Source: Roseomonas sp.
GTDB lineage: Bacteria > Pseudomonadota > Alphaproteobacteria > Acetobacterales > Acetobacteraceae
Reading direction: 5' to 3'
Assembly: GCA_020249505.1 (NCBI GenBank)
Contig: JADCFN010000071.1
Span: 1 to 42,528 of the forward strand
Length of the DNA stretch: 42,528 nucleotides
Part shown: piece by piece, positions 23,830 to 33,183 of the stretch
How positions within the stretch are numbered: position 1 is the stretch's first letter
Layout of the letters: every line of letters starts with the position of its first letter
Made by a program: the position numbers and the translations under genes
The notes under the pieces: generated by a model
Seen by the model: the letters and a program-made list of their open reading frames with translations, nothing else
Databases searched by the model: none
Told to the model about the DNA's origin: nothing

Positions 23830-24941
23830 TCCTGGCCGAGGCCTCCCCTGGCGAGGTGCGGACCGCGCTGCTGCTGGGTGGGAGGCTGACCGAAGCCTGG
23901 GTGGAACGCCCGGCACGGCCTGATGGCGTTGGTGATCTGCATCGCGGGCGGGTGGTGGCGATTTCGGCTGCCATGTCGGGTGCCTTTGTGGCGCTGGCCG
24001 CCAATGAAACCGGCTTCCTGCCGGAAAGTGCGGCGAGCGCACCGCGCCAGCCGATCAAGCAGGCGGTGCAGGAAGGGCAAATTCTAGGCTTGCGCGTGTC
24101 GCGCGCCGCACAAGGCGGCAAGGGGCCGAGGCTTTCGGCCCTGCTGACGGATACCGAAGCCGCGCTGGTTGCCGCCGCACCACAAGGCGCGCCGCGGCTG
24201 GTGGCGCGCGGGCCGTGTGCGGCACAGCGCCTGGCTGCGCGCTATCCCAATGCCGAGATTCGCGTGGCTGGCGCTGCGCTGGTGCCGCGGCTGCGCGTGG
24301 CGCTCGGTGATCGCGTGCAGGCGCAGCATGGCGCGGTATTCGATGAGGCGATTGAGGGTGAATTCGCCGCGATTGCAGAAAACGCGGTCGCTCTACCGGG
24401 CGGCGGTGTGCTGCATATCCAAACCACGCGCGCGCTGACCGCGCTTGATGTGGATAGCGGCGGCGCTGGCGATAGCCTGGTGCGCTTTAATGAAACCGCT
24501 TTGCCGGAAATTGCGCGGCAAATCCGGCTGCGTAATCTTTCGGGCGCTATCTTACTTGATGTGGCAGGGCTTTCCGGCAAGCGCCGGCAGGCCTTGCTGG
24601 AACCGCTGCGCGCTGCGCTGGCGCCGGATAAGCTTGTGCGCCTGTTGGGGCTGACGGGCCTCGGCCTGATTGAAATGGTGCGTGACCGCATTCACCCGCC
24701 CTTGGCGGAAATCCTGCACTCGCCGCTTGCGGAAGGCTTGGCGGCCTTGCGTCGGGCCGCACGTGATGCGGCGGCACGGCCTGCGGAACGCCTGATGTTG
24801 GAAGCGCGGCCAGAGGTGATCGCCGCCTTGCGCGATTTGCCCAGCGCGCTCGATGAATACGCAGCGCTGACCGGCCACGCCTTGGCATTGCGCGCCGTTC
24901 CATCCGGCACAGCACAGATACGGGAGGTACAGCGTGACTGA
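23814..24941 (+). CDS. rng: Ribonuclease E/G family endoribonuclease, short form
   Basis: A 375-residue single-strand-specific endonuclease acting in RNA processing and decay. An S1-like N-terminus (GDLHRGRVVAISAAMSGAFV) precedes the DNase I-like catalytic region, with D212 in LDVDSG and D249 in ILLDVAGL matching the two magnesium-binding aspartates of RNase E. Unlike E. coli RNase E/G, the CPxCxGxG zinc-link is absent: after GLGLIEMVRDRIHPPL comes LAEILHSPLAEG, with no cysteine. There is no C-terminal scaffold. GTG start at 23814 inside maf; its end overlaps yacG by 8 bp. Confidence 0.88.
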   Translation: MAEALILAEASPGEVRTALLLGGRLTEAWVERPARPDGVGDLHRGRVVAISAAMSGAFVALAANETGFLPESAASAPRQPIKQAVQEGQILGLRVSRAAQGGKGPRLSALLTDTEAALVAAAPQGAPRLVARGPCAAQRLAARYPNAEIRVAGAALVPRLRVALGDRVQAQHGAVFDEAIEGEFAAIAENAVALPGGGVLHIQTTRALTALDVDSGGAGDSLVRFNETALPEIARQIRLRNLSGAILLDVAGLSGKRRQALLEPLRAALAPDKLVRLLGLTGLGLIEMVRDRIHPPLAEILHSPLAEGLAALRRAARDAAARPAERLMLEARPEVIAALRDLPSALDEYAALTGHALALRAVPSGTAQIREVQRD

Positions 24942-25110
24942 CGCCGAGAAAAAACCACGCCGTCCGCGCTGCCCGATTTGCGGCCGCGCCCCTGCACCGG
25001 AACAGCGCCCCTTTTGTTCGGATCGTTGCCGGCAGGTGGATTTGGGCCGCTGGATGACCGAGGCTTATGCGATCCCAGCCGCCGTCACGCCGGAAGAAAC
25101 CGAGGATTAG
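24934..25110 (+). CDS. yacG: DNA gyrase inhibitor YacG (zinc-binding)
   Basis: A 58-residue protein. Four cysteines bind zinc: C13 and C16 (CPICG), C28 and C32 (FCSDRCRQVDLGRW). YacG binds GyrB and blocks gyrase activity. It begins with GTG at 24934, overlapping the stop of the RNase E/G gene, and ends the infA operon; the acidic tail is typical. Confidence 0.92.
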   Translation: MTDAEKKPRRPRCPICGRAPAPEQRPFCSDRCRQVDLGRWMTEAYAIPAAVTPEETED

Positions 25111-25169
25111 CCCTTCCCGCGCGGCGCTGCCCGGCCTAGCCTTCACCAAAAGGTTGAGGGGAAAGGTCC

Positions 25170-26774
25170 ATGGAAGAATTCGACTATGTGATTGTGGGCG
25201 CCGGTGCCGCCGGCTGCGTGCTGGCCAATCGGCTGACCGCTTCGGGCAAGCATAGCGTTGCCATTCTGGAAGCAGGCGGCAAGGACAATAACATCTTCAT
25301 CAAAATCCCAGCCGGATTCAACAAGACCGTCTATAACCCGAAGCTGAATTGGGGCTATGAAACCGCACCAGGCCCCTACATTGATAATCGCAAAATCCCT
25401 TTCCCACGCGGCAAGGTTTTGGGCGGTTCCGGTTCCATCAATGGCCATCTTTATGTGCGCGGCCAATCCGCCGATTACGATATGTGGGCGCAGCTTGGCT
25501 GTCGCGGTTGGGCTTGGGATGATGTGCTGCCCTATTTCAAGCGCGCGGAAACCCGCGGCAATGGCGGTGGCGATCCCGCCGTGCGCGGCAATAATGGCCC
25601 GCTTTCCATCGAAGATCAGCGCGACCCGCATGAATTGTCTGAAGCCTATATCGCCGCCAATGAGGCCCTCGGCCTGCCGCGCACGCCGGATTACAATTCC
25701 GGCAATCAGGAAGGCACGTTTCTCTATCAGCAAATGATGCGCGGCGGCCGGCGCTGGAGCCCCGCCGATGCCTATCTCCGCCCTGCCCTATCGCGGCCAA
25801 ATCTGAGGCTGATCCAGCGCGCGCTGGCGGAAGCGATTGTCTTTGAAGGCAAGCGCGCCATCGGCATTCGCTATACGCAGGAAGGCAGCGCGCCGATTAC
25901 CATTCGCGCGCGGCGCGATGTGATCCTTTCGGGCGGTTCGATCAATACGCCGCAGCTTTTGCAAATTTCTGGCGTTGGTGATCCGGAATGGCTATCCGGC
26001 ATTGGCGTTGATGTTGTGCATGCGCTGCCGGGTGTGGGGAAGAACCTGCGCGACCATTACGCGGTGCGAGTCTCAGCGCTCGTGAAGGGTGCCGGTTCGC
26101 TCAATGAACGTTCCCGTGGCCTGCGTTTGGCGATGGAAGTGCTGCGCTATGCCTTCACACGCAAGGGGCTGCTGACGGCAAGCCCAAGCCATGCGGGCGG
26201 TTACTTCAAAACGCGCGAGGGTCTGGCCACCCCCGACATGCAGCTTTACTTCGCACCCGCCAGCTACCCGACCGGGCGCTATGGCGTAACGGATTTGGAC
26301 ACAAAACCGGGCATGACGCTTGGCTGTTCGCAGCTTCGCCCGGAAAGCAAGGGCTGGCTGAAGGCGCTATCAGCCGATCCGCGCGCCAAACCGGAAATCC
26401 AGCCGAATTACTTGCAGGATCAGATGGACCGTGACGCGCTGCTGGCAGCGATGAAATACATGCGGCAATTGCTGCAAACACGCCCCTTGGCCGATTACGT
26501 GGTTGCCGAGAATTTTCCCGGCCCCGCCGTGCAAACCGACGATCAATGGATGGCCCATGCGCGCGCCACGGGTTCCACCACCTATCACCCGATCGGGTCC
26601 TGCAAAATGGGGATTGACCCCATGGCGGTGGTTGATCCTGCAACCATGAAGGTGATCGGGATTGAGGGGCTCCGCGTGGCGGATGCTTCCTGCATGCCGA
26701 CCATGGTTTCCGGCAATACCTATGCCGCCACCAATATGATTGCCGAAAAAGCCGCTGATTTGATCGCGGTATAA
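25170..26774 (+). CDS. GMC-family FAD-dependent oxidoreductase (choline-dehydrogenase-like)
   Basis: A 534-residue flavoprotein oxidising an alcohol. It has the N-terminal FAD dinucleotide fold (VIVGAGAAGCVLANRL), GMC signature 1 (GKVLGGSGSINGHLYVRG), GMC signature 2 (SGGSINTPQLLQISGVG), and the active-site His in TYHPIGSCKMG with the Asn in SGNTYAATNM. The substrate is not predictable. An SDR gene starts 18 bp downstream, so the two likely act in sequence on alcohols/ketones. GAGGGGAAAGG precedes the ATG. Confidence 0.92.
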   Translation: MEEFDYVIVGAGAAGCVLANRLTASGKHSVAILEAGGKDNNIFIKIPAGFNKTVYNPKLNWGYETAPGPYIDNRKIPFPRGKVLGGSGSINGHLYVRGQSADYDMWAQLGCRGWAWDDVLPYFKRAETRGNGGGDPAVRGNNGPLSIEDQRDPHELSEAYIAANEALGLPRTPDYNSGNQEGTFLYQQMMRGGRRWSPADAYLRPALSRPNLRLIQRALAEAIVFEGKRAIGIRYTQEGSAPITIRARRDVILSGGSINTPQLLQISGVGDPEWLSGIGVDVVHALPGVGKNLRDHYAVRVSALVKGAGSLNERSRGLRLAMEVLRYAFTRKGLLTASPSHAGGYFKTREGLATPDMQLYFAPASYPTGRYGVTDLDTKPGMTLGCSQLRPESKGWLKALSADPRAKPEIQPNYLQDQMDRDALLAAMKYMRQLLQTRPLADYVVAENFPGPAVQTDDQWMAHARATGSTTYHPIGSCKMGIDPMAVVDPATMKVIGIEGLRVADASCMPTMVSGNTYAATNMIAEKAADLIAV

Positions 26775-26792
26775 TGTTTGGGGAGAGAGCAG

Positions 26793-27557
26793 ATGAGATT
26801 TCGTGATCAAGGCGTTTTGATAACCGGTGCGGCGAGCGGCATTGGCCGCCAATTGGCCATTGCCTTCGCTGAGGAAGGTGCGCGGCTTGCGATTGCCGAT
26901 ATTGACAAGGCGGCAGTGGAAGCGACGGCCGCCGATATCCGCAAGCGCGATGGCGAAGCGCATCCCTTTGTCTTGGATGTGGTGAAGCCGGATGCAGTGC
27001 GCGATTTCATCGCGGGCGCTGAGGCTGTGCTCGGCCGGTTGGATGTGCTCGCGAATTGTGCCGGTGTGCGTGAAATCAGCCCGCTACTCGATCTTTCCTT
27101 TGAGGATTGGCAGCGCACCATGAACATCAACGTGACCGGCAGCTTCCTACCATCACAGGCTTTCGCGCGGCGGTTGATTGCACTCGGCAAGACAGGGCGG
27201 ATTGTGAACATCGCCTCGACCCTTGGTCTGGTCGCGACACCGGAACGGGTGGCTTATGTGACATCCAAGCATGCGGTGGTGGGGCTGACCAAGGCGCTGG
27301 CGATGGAATTGGCGCCGCGCGGCATTCGCGTGAATGCGGTGGCGCCTGGCGTAATCCGCACGCCAATGACGGAACGCTATTTCCAGGATGCGGATGTGGC
27401 GCGAAAGATTCAGGAACTCCACGCCATGGGGCGTTCCGGCGAAACCCATGAAGTGGCGAATGCCATGATGTTCCTGGCGAGCGAGGAAAGCTCCTTCACC
27501 ACAGGCGCGGTGCTGACGGTGGATGGCGGCTGGACGCTGGGGAAGAACATGACGTGA
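26793..27557 (+). CDS. Short-chain dehydrogenase/reductase (SDR)
   Basis: A 254-residue classical SDR: TGAASGIG (11-18) for the dinucleotide, NCAG in place of NNAG, catalytic Ser142, Tyr155 and Lys159 (YVTSK), then PGVIRTPM. D36 at the end of the second strand (IADID) favours NAD over NADP. Start at 26793 because GGGGAGAG lies just upstream; a TTG frame 15 bp earlier contains only that site. It probably shares a transcript with the GMC gene. Confidence 0.92.
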   Translation: MRFRDQGVLITGAASGIGRQLAIAFAEEGARLAIADIDKAAVEATAADIRKRDGEAHPFVLDVVKPDAVRDFIAGAEAVLGRLDVLANCAGVREISPLLDLSFEDWQRTMNINVTGSFLPSQAFARRLIALGKTGRIVNIASTLGLVATPERVAYVTSKHAVVGLTKALAMELAPRGIRVNAVAPGVIRTPMTERYFQDADVARKIQELHAMGRSGETHEVANAMMFLASEESSFTTGAVLTVDGGWTLGKNMT

Positions 27558-27567
27558 GGCGTATGTT

Positions 27568-28563
27568 CTAGGCTTCATCGCCACCCGGCATCAGCCGGAT
27601 AGGATGCGTGGCGCGGAACACGTCACAGACCTGCTTTTGCAAGGCCAGATCAGGCTTTGATAGGCCGAGCGCTGCCGGCACACGCAACAGCGATACCGGA
27701 TGCAGCAAGGTCGCCCCGCCGCGCCGAAAGGCCCAGCTTGCCGCACGCTGCACCGCGCGTTGCAGCGCGAAGCGGCGGAGCTTCACTGGCAATTCCGGGT
27801 GCCGGCGCAAAAAACGCAGCAGCGCCAGATTGATGTCGTGCAGGATCTGGCCCTCATTATCGGAAAGCCGACCGGGCGCAGAGGCGGGTATGAGCAGCAA
27901 TGGCCCCCGCGCAATGGCTACCTTGCTGGCCAGGGCGATTTCCAATTCCAGAGAATAATCCTGGATGAAAACGCCAGGATCACAGCCCTTAATCTGCGGC
28001 AGTAGCGTTGCTTCGAACATCCAATGAGATGGAGAAGCCTGGGCACGGCGCAGGCTTTTTTCCAGAAGTGAACTGGCTGCCGCGGGTATTCCATCGGGCG
28101 CTGGTAATGCCGCGATGTCATCGGCGCGGGTTTCAGCCGGCGCATAGGTTGATTGCTCATCCCCCTGCGCCAAGGCTGCGCCTGCCTTGGTGCCGAGCAT
28201 GGCCTTCAGCATACGCTCTGACGCCCAGGGCAGCAGGATATCATCGCCATCCATCGGCTTGATGTAGCGCCCGCGCGCCAGCGCCATGCCTCGATTGAGC
28301 GCCGGCGCCGGGCCTGTATTCTGCTGGCGAATGATCAATACCTCGGGCCAAGACGCGATGCGTTCGCGCAAGGCTTCCGGCGTGCCATCGCTGGAGCCAT
28401 CATCAATGAAGATAAACTCCGCCTGCATCCCGCCACGCTGCGCCTCAAGCCCCGCACAAAGAAACGGTAGGAAGCTGAGTTTCTGGTAAAGCGTTACCAC
28501 ATAGGAAATATCGGGCCCAGTGGCCGCTTCCTTGCGATTGGTGAAGAAGATATCGCCTGTCAT
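27568..28563 (-). CDS. Family 2 glycosyltransferase
   Basis: A 331-residue GT-A fold enzyme, inverting type: ISYVVTLYQ opening strand, IDDGSSDGT (53-61) and the metal-binding DGDD (105-108), with IRQQNTGPAPALNRGM between them. The C-terminal part (200-331) is helical without an obvious membrane anchor. The acceptor is unknown. ATG overlaps the MFS stop as ATGA, so it is the last gene of the five-gene operon. Confidence 0.87.
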   Translation of the reverse strand: MTGDIFFTNRKEAATGPDISYVVTLYQKLSFLPFLCAGLEAQRGGMQAEFIFIDDGSSDGTPEALRERIASWPEVLIIRQQNTGPAPALNRGMALARGRYIKPMDGDDILLPWASERMLKAMLGTKAGAALAQGDEQSTYAPAETRADDIAALPAPDGIPAAASSLLEKSLRRAQASPSHWMFEATLLPQIKGCDPGVFIQDYSLELEIALASKVAIARGPLLLIPASAPGRLSDNEGQILHDINLALLRFLRRHPELPVKLRRFALQRAVQRAASWAFRRGGATLLHPVSLLRVPAALGLSKPDLALQKQVCDVFRATHPIRLMPGGDEA

Positions 28564-29741
28564 GAGGCCCCCCGAACCAATAAGCGCCGCACCACAAAGC
28601 CACCCACGCCGCAAAGCGCAATCACCAAAGCCATTGGTAGTGCCGTGCCGTTTTGTAGCGCACCAAGCGCCACGCCGGCCAGCGCGCCTGCGCCAAATTG
28701 CAGCGTGCCCATCAAGGCCGAGGCATTGCCCGCAATCGCGCCATGCGGCGCCATGGCGCGCGCGGCAGTCAGCGGCATGACTGCGCCGATCATGGAAACA
28801 TAAACAAAAAGCGCGCCAACAATCCCGGCAAAACCGCCAAAGCCTGTGATGGTGACAGCAAGCAGCGCCAAACCCGCCAGCGCGCTGATAGTAAGCGCAA
28901 TGGTCAGCATCTGCGCCGGCGCCACCCTATCCACCAGCCGCGCGGTGATTTGCCCAAACAGCATGATACCAATGGCATTGGCGCCGAAGTAAAAACCGTA
29001 ATCCTCGGCCCGCACGCCATGCAATTCCATGAAGACAAAGGGCGATCCCGCGATATAGGCAAACATCCCCCCGATCACGAGGCCGCCTGCCAGCGCATGG
29101 CCCATGAAATAGCCATCGCCCAGTAAGCGCTGCCAGACGCCAAAGACCTGGCGCAGGCCATCGCGGCGGCGGCGTTCGACTGGCAAGGTCTCTGGCAGGA
29201 AAAGTGCAACCACAAACAGCAACAAGGCGCCGTAAGCGGCAAGGCACAGGAATATCCCGCGCCAGCCAATCACGCCCAGAAGCGCGCCGCCAATGATGGG
29301 CGCTATAATGGGCGCCACACCCATCACCAGCATCAGCCGCGCCATCAGCCGGATTGCGCCGCGTTCATCCGCGACATCACGCACCACCGCGCGAGAGATC
29401 ACCATGCCCGTGCAACCGCCAAGCGCCTGCATCAACCGCGCGGCGATCAGGCTTTCGATATTGGGCGCCAGCGCGCAAACCAGCGAAGCCACCGTGTAAA
29501 CGCCAAGCCCAATGAACAGCGGCAGGCGCCGCCCGTAACGATCCGCGAGTGGCCCGTAAAAGATCTGCCCAAGCGCCATGCCAAGGAAAAACACCGCAAG
29601 GCTCGCCTGCGCCGCCCCCGCCGTGGTGCCGAGCGCCTGGCCCAGCATCGGCAGCGCCGGCAGATACATATCAATCGAAAACGGCCCAATGGCCGCCATC
29701 GCGCCCAGGATGAAGGGCAGGCGCTTTTGAGGAATGCTCAC
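28560..29741 (-). CDS. Bcr/CflA-type MFS drug exporter
   Basis: A 393-residue, 12-TM major facilitator. FSIDMYLPALPMLGQ in the first segment is the Bcr/CflA hallmark, and ADRYGRRLPLF is the A motif. The C-motif-like run GVAPIIAPIIGGALL fits proton-driven export of antibiotics or other small hydrophobic molecules. The start is GTG at 29741, 4 bp after the DHDPS-like stop, with GAGG just before it; the longer frame adds 61 residues of antisense-like sequence and is rejected. Confidence 0.9.
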   Translation of the reverse strand: MSIPQKRLPFILGAMAAIGPFSIDMYLPALPMLGQALGTTAGAAQASLAVFFLGMALGQIFYGPLADRYGRRLPLFIGLGVYTVASLVCALAPNIESLIAARLMQALGGCTGMVISRAVVRDVADERGAIRLMARLMLVMGVAPIIAPIIGGALLGVIGWRGIFLCLAAYGALLLFVVALFLPETLPVERRRRDGLRQVFGVWQRLLGDGYFMGHALAGGLVIGGMFAYIAGSPFVFMELHGVRAEDYGFYFGANAIGIMLFGQITARLVDRVAPAQMLTIALTISALAGLALLAVTITGFGGFAGIVGALFVYVSMIGAVMPLTAARAMAPHGAIAGNASALMGTLQFGAGALAGVALGALQNGTALPMALVIALCGVGGFVVRRLLVRGAS

Positions 29742-29745
29742 GCCC

Positions 29746-30648
29746 TCAGATTTCGGGCGATGCTGCGAGCGCTTCCGCCGCCAGCTTGAGGGCGGCTTCG
29801 ACTGCGACACGCCCTTCGGGTGAGAGTGGCGCTTGCGGCAGGATCGGGTCACCCACCGCAAAGCCCTGAATTTGCAAAGCGCCCTTGATGCAGGCGGCAA
29901 GCGAATGCGCGGCGAATAGTTCATTCACCCGCCACAACGCGCGTTGCAGCGCCATGGCCGCATCCCAACGCCCGGCGCGGCACAACTCATAAAGCCGCAC
30001 GCTTTCACGCGGAATGGCACAAGCCGGCCCCGCCATCCAGCCCTTGCCACCAATCAGCATCACGGCCGCCGGGATATGCGCAGAAGCTGCAAAAACCCCG
30101 ATGCGCCCTTGCGTGCGGTTGATGATGGACAGCAAGCGCCCGGTATTGGTGGAGGCATCCTTGATCAGGCAAATGCGCGGATGGTGCGAAAGCTTTTCAA
30201 TCGCCGGCAGGGAAAGATCGGAACGCTGGAAATTTGGATTTGTGTAAAGCACCGTCGGCAATTGAGTGGCATCCGCAATGGCGGTGAAATAGGACACCAC
30301 CGCAGCGTCATTCAACGGGAAATAGGCTTCCAGAATGGCCAGAATACCATCCGCCCCAATTGCCGCATAATCGCGCGCTTGGCGTTCGGCATCCGCAATC
30401 GTCGTTGCCGCCACCCCCGCCACCACCGGTACGCGGCCCGCGGTTTGCGACACCACAATTTCCACAATCCGCCGCCTTTGCGCAGCATCCAGATAGGCGA
30501 ACTCACCCGTGCTGCCCAAGGGTGTCAGCCCATGCACGCCGGATGCGATCAGATGATCCACCAGCCGGCGCAATTCGCCTTCCAGCACCGTGCCATCCGG
30601 TGCCATGGGCGAAACCAGATAGGGGAAAACCCCATGAAATTCCTGCAT
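29746..30648 (-). CDS. Dihydrodipicolinate synthase/N-acetylneuraminate lyase family aldolase
   Basis: A 300-residue TIM-barrel class I aldolase. GSTGE (45-49) binds the pyruvate carboxylate, Tyr135 lies in VLYTNP and Lys163 in LIKDAS is the Schiff-base lysine. It is unlikely to be the housekeeping DapA: its position in a fatty-acid-like operon and sequence drift at NP in place of NVP suggest another 2-keto acid substrate. The start at 30648 is the family start; the 31 residues before it overlap the ligase gene. Gap to the ligase stop is 13 bp. Confidence 0.88.
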   Translation of the reverse strand: MQEFHGVFPYLVSPMAPDGTVLEGELRRLVDHLIASGVHGLTPLGSTGEFAYLDAAQRRRIVEIVVSQTAGRVPVVAGVAATTIADAERQARDYAAIGADGILAILEAYFPLNDAAVVSYFTAIADATQLPTVLYTNPNFQRSDLSLPAIEKLSHHPRICLIKDASTNTGRLLSIINRTQGRIGVFAASAHIPAAVMLIGGKGWMAGPACAIPRESVRLYELCRAGRWDAAMALQRALWRVNELFAAHSLAACIKGALQIQGFAVGDPILPQAPLSPEGRVAVEAALKLAAEALAASPEI

Positions 30649-30661
30649 GATCGGCGGTTTC

Positions 30662-32296
30662 CTACTGCGCCCGCGCCTGCGCGCGCAGCACATGCTTCTG
30701 GATCTTGCCAGTGGAGGTCTTCGGCAATTCCGCAAAGACAATATGGCGCGGCAGCTTGAAGGCCGCCAAATGCTGACGCGCGAAATTGATAAGGTCCTCA
30801 GGCGTTGCCGCCATGCCTGGCTTCAATTCCACAAAGGCGCAGGGTGTCTCACCCCATTTCTCATCGGGCTTCGCCACCACCGCCACCACGGCAACGGATG
30901 GATGCTTATAGAGCGCATCTTCCACTTCGATGCTGCTGATATTCTCCCCGCCTGAGATAATGATATCCTTCGACCGATCCTTGAGCTGGATATACCCATC
31001 CGGATATTTCACCGCGAGGTCGCCAGTATGAAACCATCCGCCCGCAAAGGCGGATTGCGTGGCGGCGGCATCCTTCAAATAGCCCTTCATGACAACATTG
31101 CCGCGCATCATCACCTCGCCCATCGTCGTGCCATCCGCGGGTACGGGCGCCATGGTCTCGGGGTCCATCACATCAAGCCCTTCAAGCGCCAGATAACGCA
31201 CGCCCTGGCGCGCCATCAGCGCCGCCTGTTCCGGCGCGGGTTTCTCATCCCATTCGTCATGCCATTCATTCACCACCGCCGGCCCATAAACCTCGGTCAG
31301 GCCATAGACATGGCAGACAGCGAAGCCCGCTTCCTTCATGGCGGCGAGTACGGCCTCAGGCGGCGGCGCGCCAGCCACCACGAATTGCACTTGATAAATC
31401 AGGCTGCGTTTCTCGGCAGCAGGGGTCGCGAGCAAGGTCGCCATCACAATTGGCGCACCGCACATATGGCTGACCGCATGTTCGGCCATCAGGCGCCACA
31501 TATCGGGGCCGCGCACGGCGCGCAGGCACACATGCAAGCCGGCCTGCGCGGTCACGGTCCAGGGAAAACACCAACCATTGCAATGAAACATCGGGAGCGT
31601 CCATAAATAGGATGGATGCTTGCCCATGCCGGCGGAAAGCACATTGCCGGTCGCCAAAAGGCAGGCGCCGCGATGGTGATAGACAACGCCCTTCGGCTTG
31701 CCCGTGGTGCCCGATGTATAGTTCAGCGTAATGGCATCCCATTCATCGCCTGGCATCGGCCAAGCGAAATCGGCGCTGCCTTCAGAGATGAAGCTTTCAT
31801 ATTCCTGCCCGCCCAGGCTTTCGCCATGCACCGCTTCCGGTGCCAGCGCATCATGCACTTCAATTACCATGGGCTTAGCGGCACATTCGGCAAGCGCCGC
31901 GCGCAGCACCGGCATGAATTCGCGGTCCACAACCACCGCCTTGGCTTCGCCATGATCAAGGATATAGGCCACCGTTGGTGCATCCAGCCGCGTATTGATG
32001 GTGTTCAGCACGGCACCGGCCATGGGCACGCCGTAATGGCATTCCAGCATTTCCGGGATATTCGGCAGGATAGCTGCCACTGTATCGCCGCGCCCAATGC
32101 CGCGCCTTGTCAGCGCATGCGCCAATTGTACGGAACGGTTACGCAGGCTGGCGTAATCGCGCTTCACCGCACCATGCACCACGGCAGGATAATCCGGATA
32201 AACCTGCGCGGCGCGTTCCAGAAATAATAGCGGCGTCAGCGGTTGATGATTGGCCGCGTTCTGCTCAAGCCCGCTTTCGTACTTGTTCAAGGCCAT
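30662..32296 (-). CDS. AMP-dependent acyl-CoA ligase (medium-chain, AlkK/DmdB-like)
   Basis: A 544-residue adenylate-forming enzyme that activates a carboxylic acid to its CoA thioester. The P-loop is [18 protein letters not shown], the A5 box is [11 protein letters not shown]7/A8 is [35 protein letters not shown] (36 residues visible from the start of the box; positions about 415-450), and the catalytic Lys lies in KTSTGKIQK near the end. It acts with the crotonase 5 bp upstream. AGGTGAGG precedes ATG at 32296. Confidence 0.9.
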   Translation of the reverse strand: MALNKYESGLEQNAANHQPLTPLLFLERAAQVYPDYPAVVHGAVKRDYASLRNRSVQLAHALTRRGIGRGDTVAAILPNIPEMLECHYGVPMAGAVLNTINTRLDAPTVAYILDHGEAKAVVVDREFMPVLRAALAECAAKPMVIEVHDALAPEAVHGESLGGQEYESFISEGSADFAWPMPGDEWDAITLNYTSGTTGKPKGVVYHHRGACLLATGNVLSAGMGKHPSYLWTLPMFHCNGWCFPWTVTAQAGLHVCLRAVRGPDMWRLMAEHAVSHMCGAPIVMATLLATPAAEKRSLIYQVQFVVAGAPPPEAVLAAMKEAGFAVCHVYGLTEVYGPAVVNEWHDEWDEKPAPEQAALMARQGVRYLALEGLDVMDPETMAPVPADGTTMGEVMMRGNVVMKGYLKDAAATQSAFAGGWFHTGDLAVKYPDGYIQLKDRSKDIIISGGENISSIEVEDALYKHPSVAVVAVVAKPDEKWGETPCAFVELKPGMAATPEDLINFARQHLAAFKLPRHIVFAELPKTSTGKIQKHVLRAQARAQ

Positions 32297-32301
32297 CTTC
32301 C

Positions 32302-33117
32302 TCACCTGTCTTCCCATTGCGGATGGCGCTTTTCCAGGAAGGCGCCAATGCCTTCCGCCGCATCACGCGCCATCAGATTTTCCGTCATCACCGAAGCCGC
32401 TTCGCAATAAGCCTCTGCCAGCGGCAATTCGATTTGCCGATTGAAGCCGCGCTTGCCCAGGCGCACCGTGATCGCCGAATGAGCAGCGATGCGCCCAGCA
32501 AGACCCAGCGCGGTTTCCATCAAAGCCTCACGCGGCGCCAGGCGGTTCACCAGGCCCAAACGCTGCGCTTCATCTGCCGGCACCATCTCACCCAACAGCA
32601 GCATTTCCATCGCGGCCTTACGCGGCACCGCGCGCGCCAAGGCCACGGCGGGTGTGGAACAAAACAGCCCGATATCCACACCGGGCGTACAAAAGCGCGC
32701 ATCTTCTGCCGCCACCGCCAAATCACAGCTTGCGACCAATTGGCAGCCAGCAGCAGTCGCCACCCCTTGCACCGCGGCAATCACCGGCTGCGGCAGCCCC
32801 ACAATCCCCTGCATCACTCGCGCGCAAGCCGCCATGGCATCGGCGTAAAAGCCGCGCCCGCCATCCGCATCGGCGCGATGCGCGGTGATTTCGCGCAAAT
32901 CATGCCCGGCGCAGAACACCGTGCCGGCACCGGCCAGCACCACCGCGCGTGTGGAGCTATCTGCGGCGATATCAGCCAGCACATCTTCCAGCGCCTGCAA
33001 TAGCGCACGCGAAAGGCTATTGCGTTGGGCAGGCCGGTTCAGTGTGATCACGCAGACCCCGCCCGGGCGATCTTCCCGCAGCAGGATGGGGGTGTTTTGC
33101 AGCTCTGTCTTGGACAT
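32302..33117 (-). CDS. Enoyl-CoA-hydratase-like protein of the ECHDC3 type
   Basis: A 271-residue crotonase-fold protein. The run TAAGCQLVASCDLAVA and TPGVDIGLFCSTP closely resemble mitochondrial ECHDC3, a crotonase with no established hydratase activity. At the positions of the two catalytic glutamates of enoyl-CoA hydratase are Gln126 and Gly146. The oxyanion residues (CAGHDL and GVATAAG) remain. It is the first gene of the five-gene operon, divergent from the gene at 33184 across 66 bp; promoter signals are presumed there. Confidence 0.88.
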   Translation of the reverse strand: MSKTELQNTPILLREDRPGGVCVITLNRPAQRNSLSRALLQALEDVLADIAADSSTRAVVLAGAGTVFCAGHDLREITAHRADADGGRGFYADAMAACARVMQGIVGLPQPVIAAVQGVATAAGCQLVASCDLAVAAEDARFCTPGVDIGLFCSTPAVALARAVPRKAAMEMLLLGEMVPADEAQRLGLVNRLAPREALMETALGLAGRIAAHSAITVRLGKRGFNRQIELPLAEAYCEAASVMTENLMARDAAEGIGAFLEKRHPQWEDR

Positions 33118-33183
33118 GGCGGAATATTCCTGCCCCGGACGGGGGATTACAAGGTCTCGGAAGCCGTATAGCCTGACCCCAGG

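Noticed and set aside
29746-30648. Housekeeping dapA
   Set aside because: Schiff-base lysine and pyruvate-binding motif are shared by the whole family; operon context and sequence changes argue against lysine biosynthesis.
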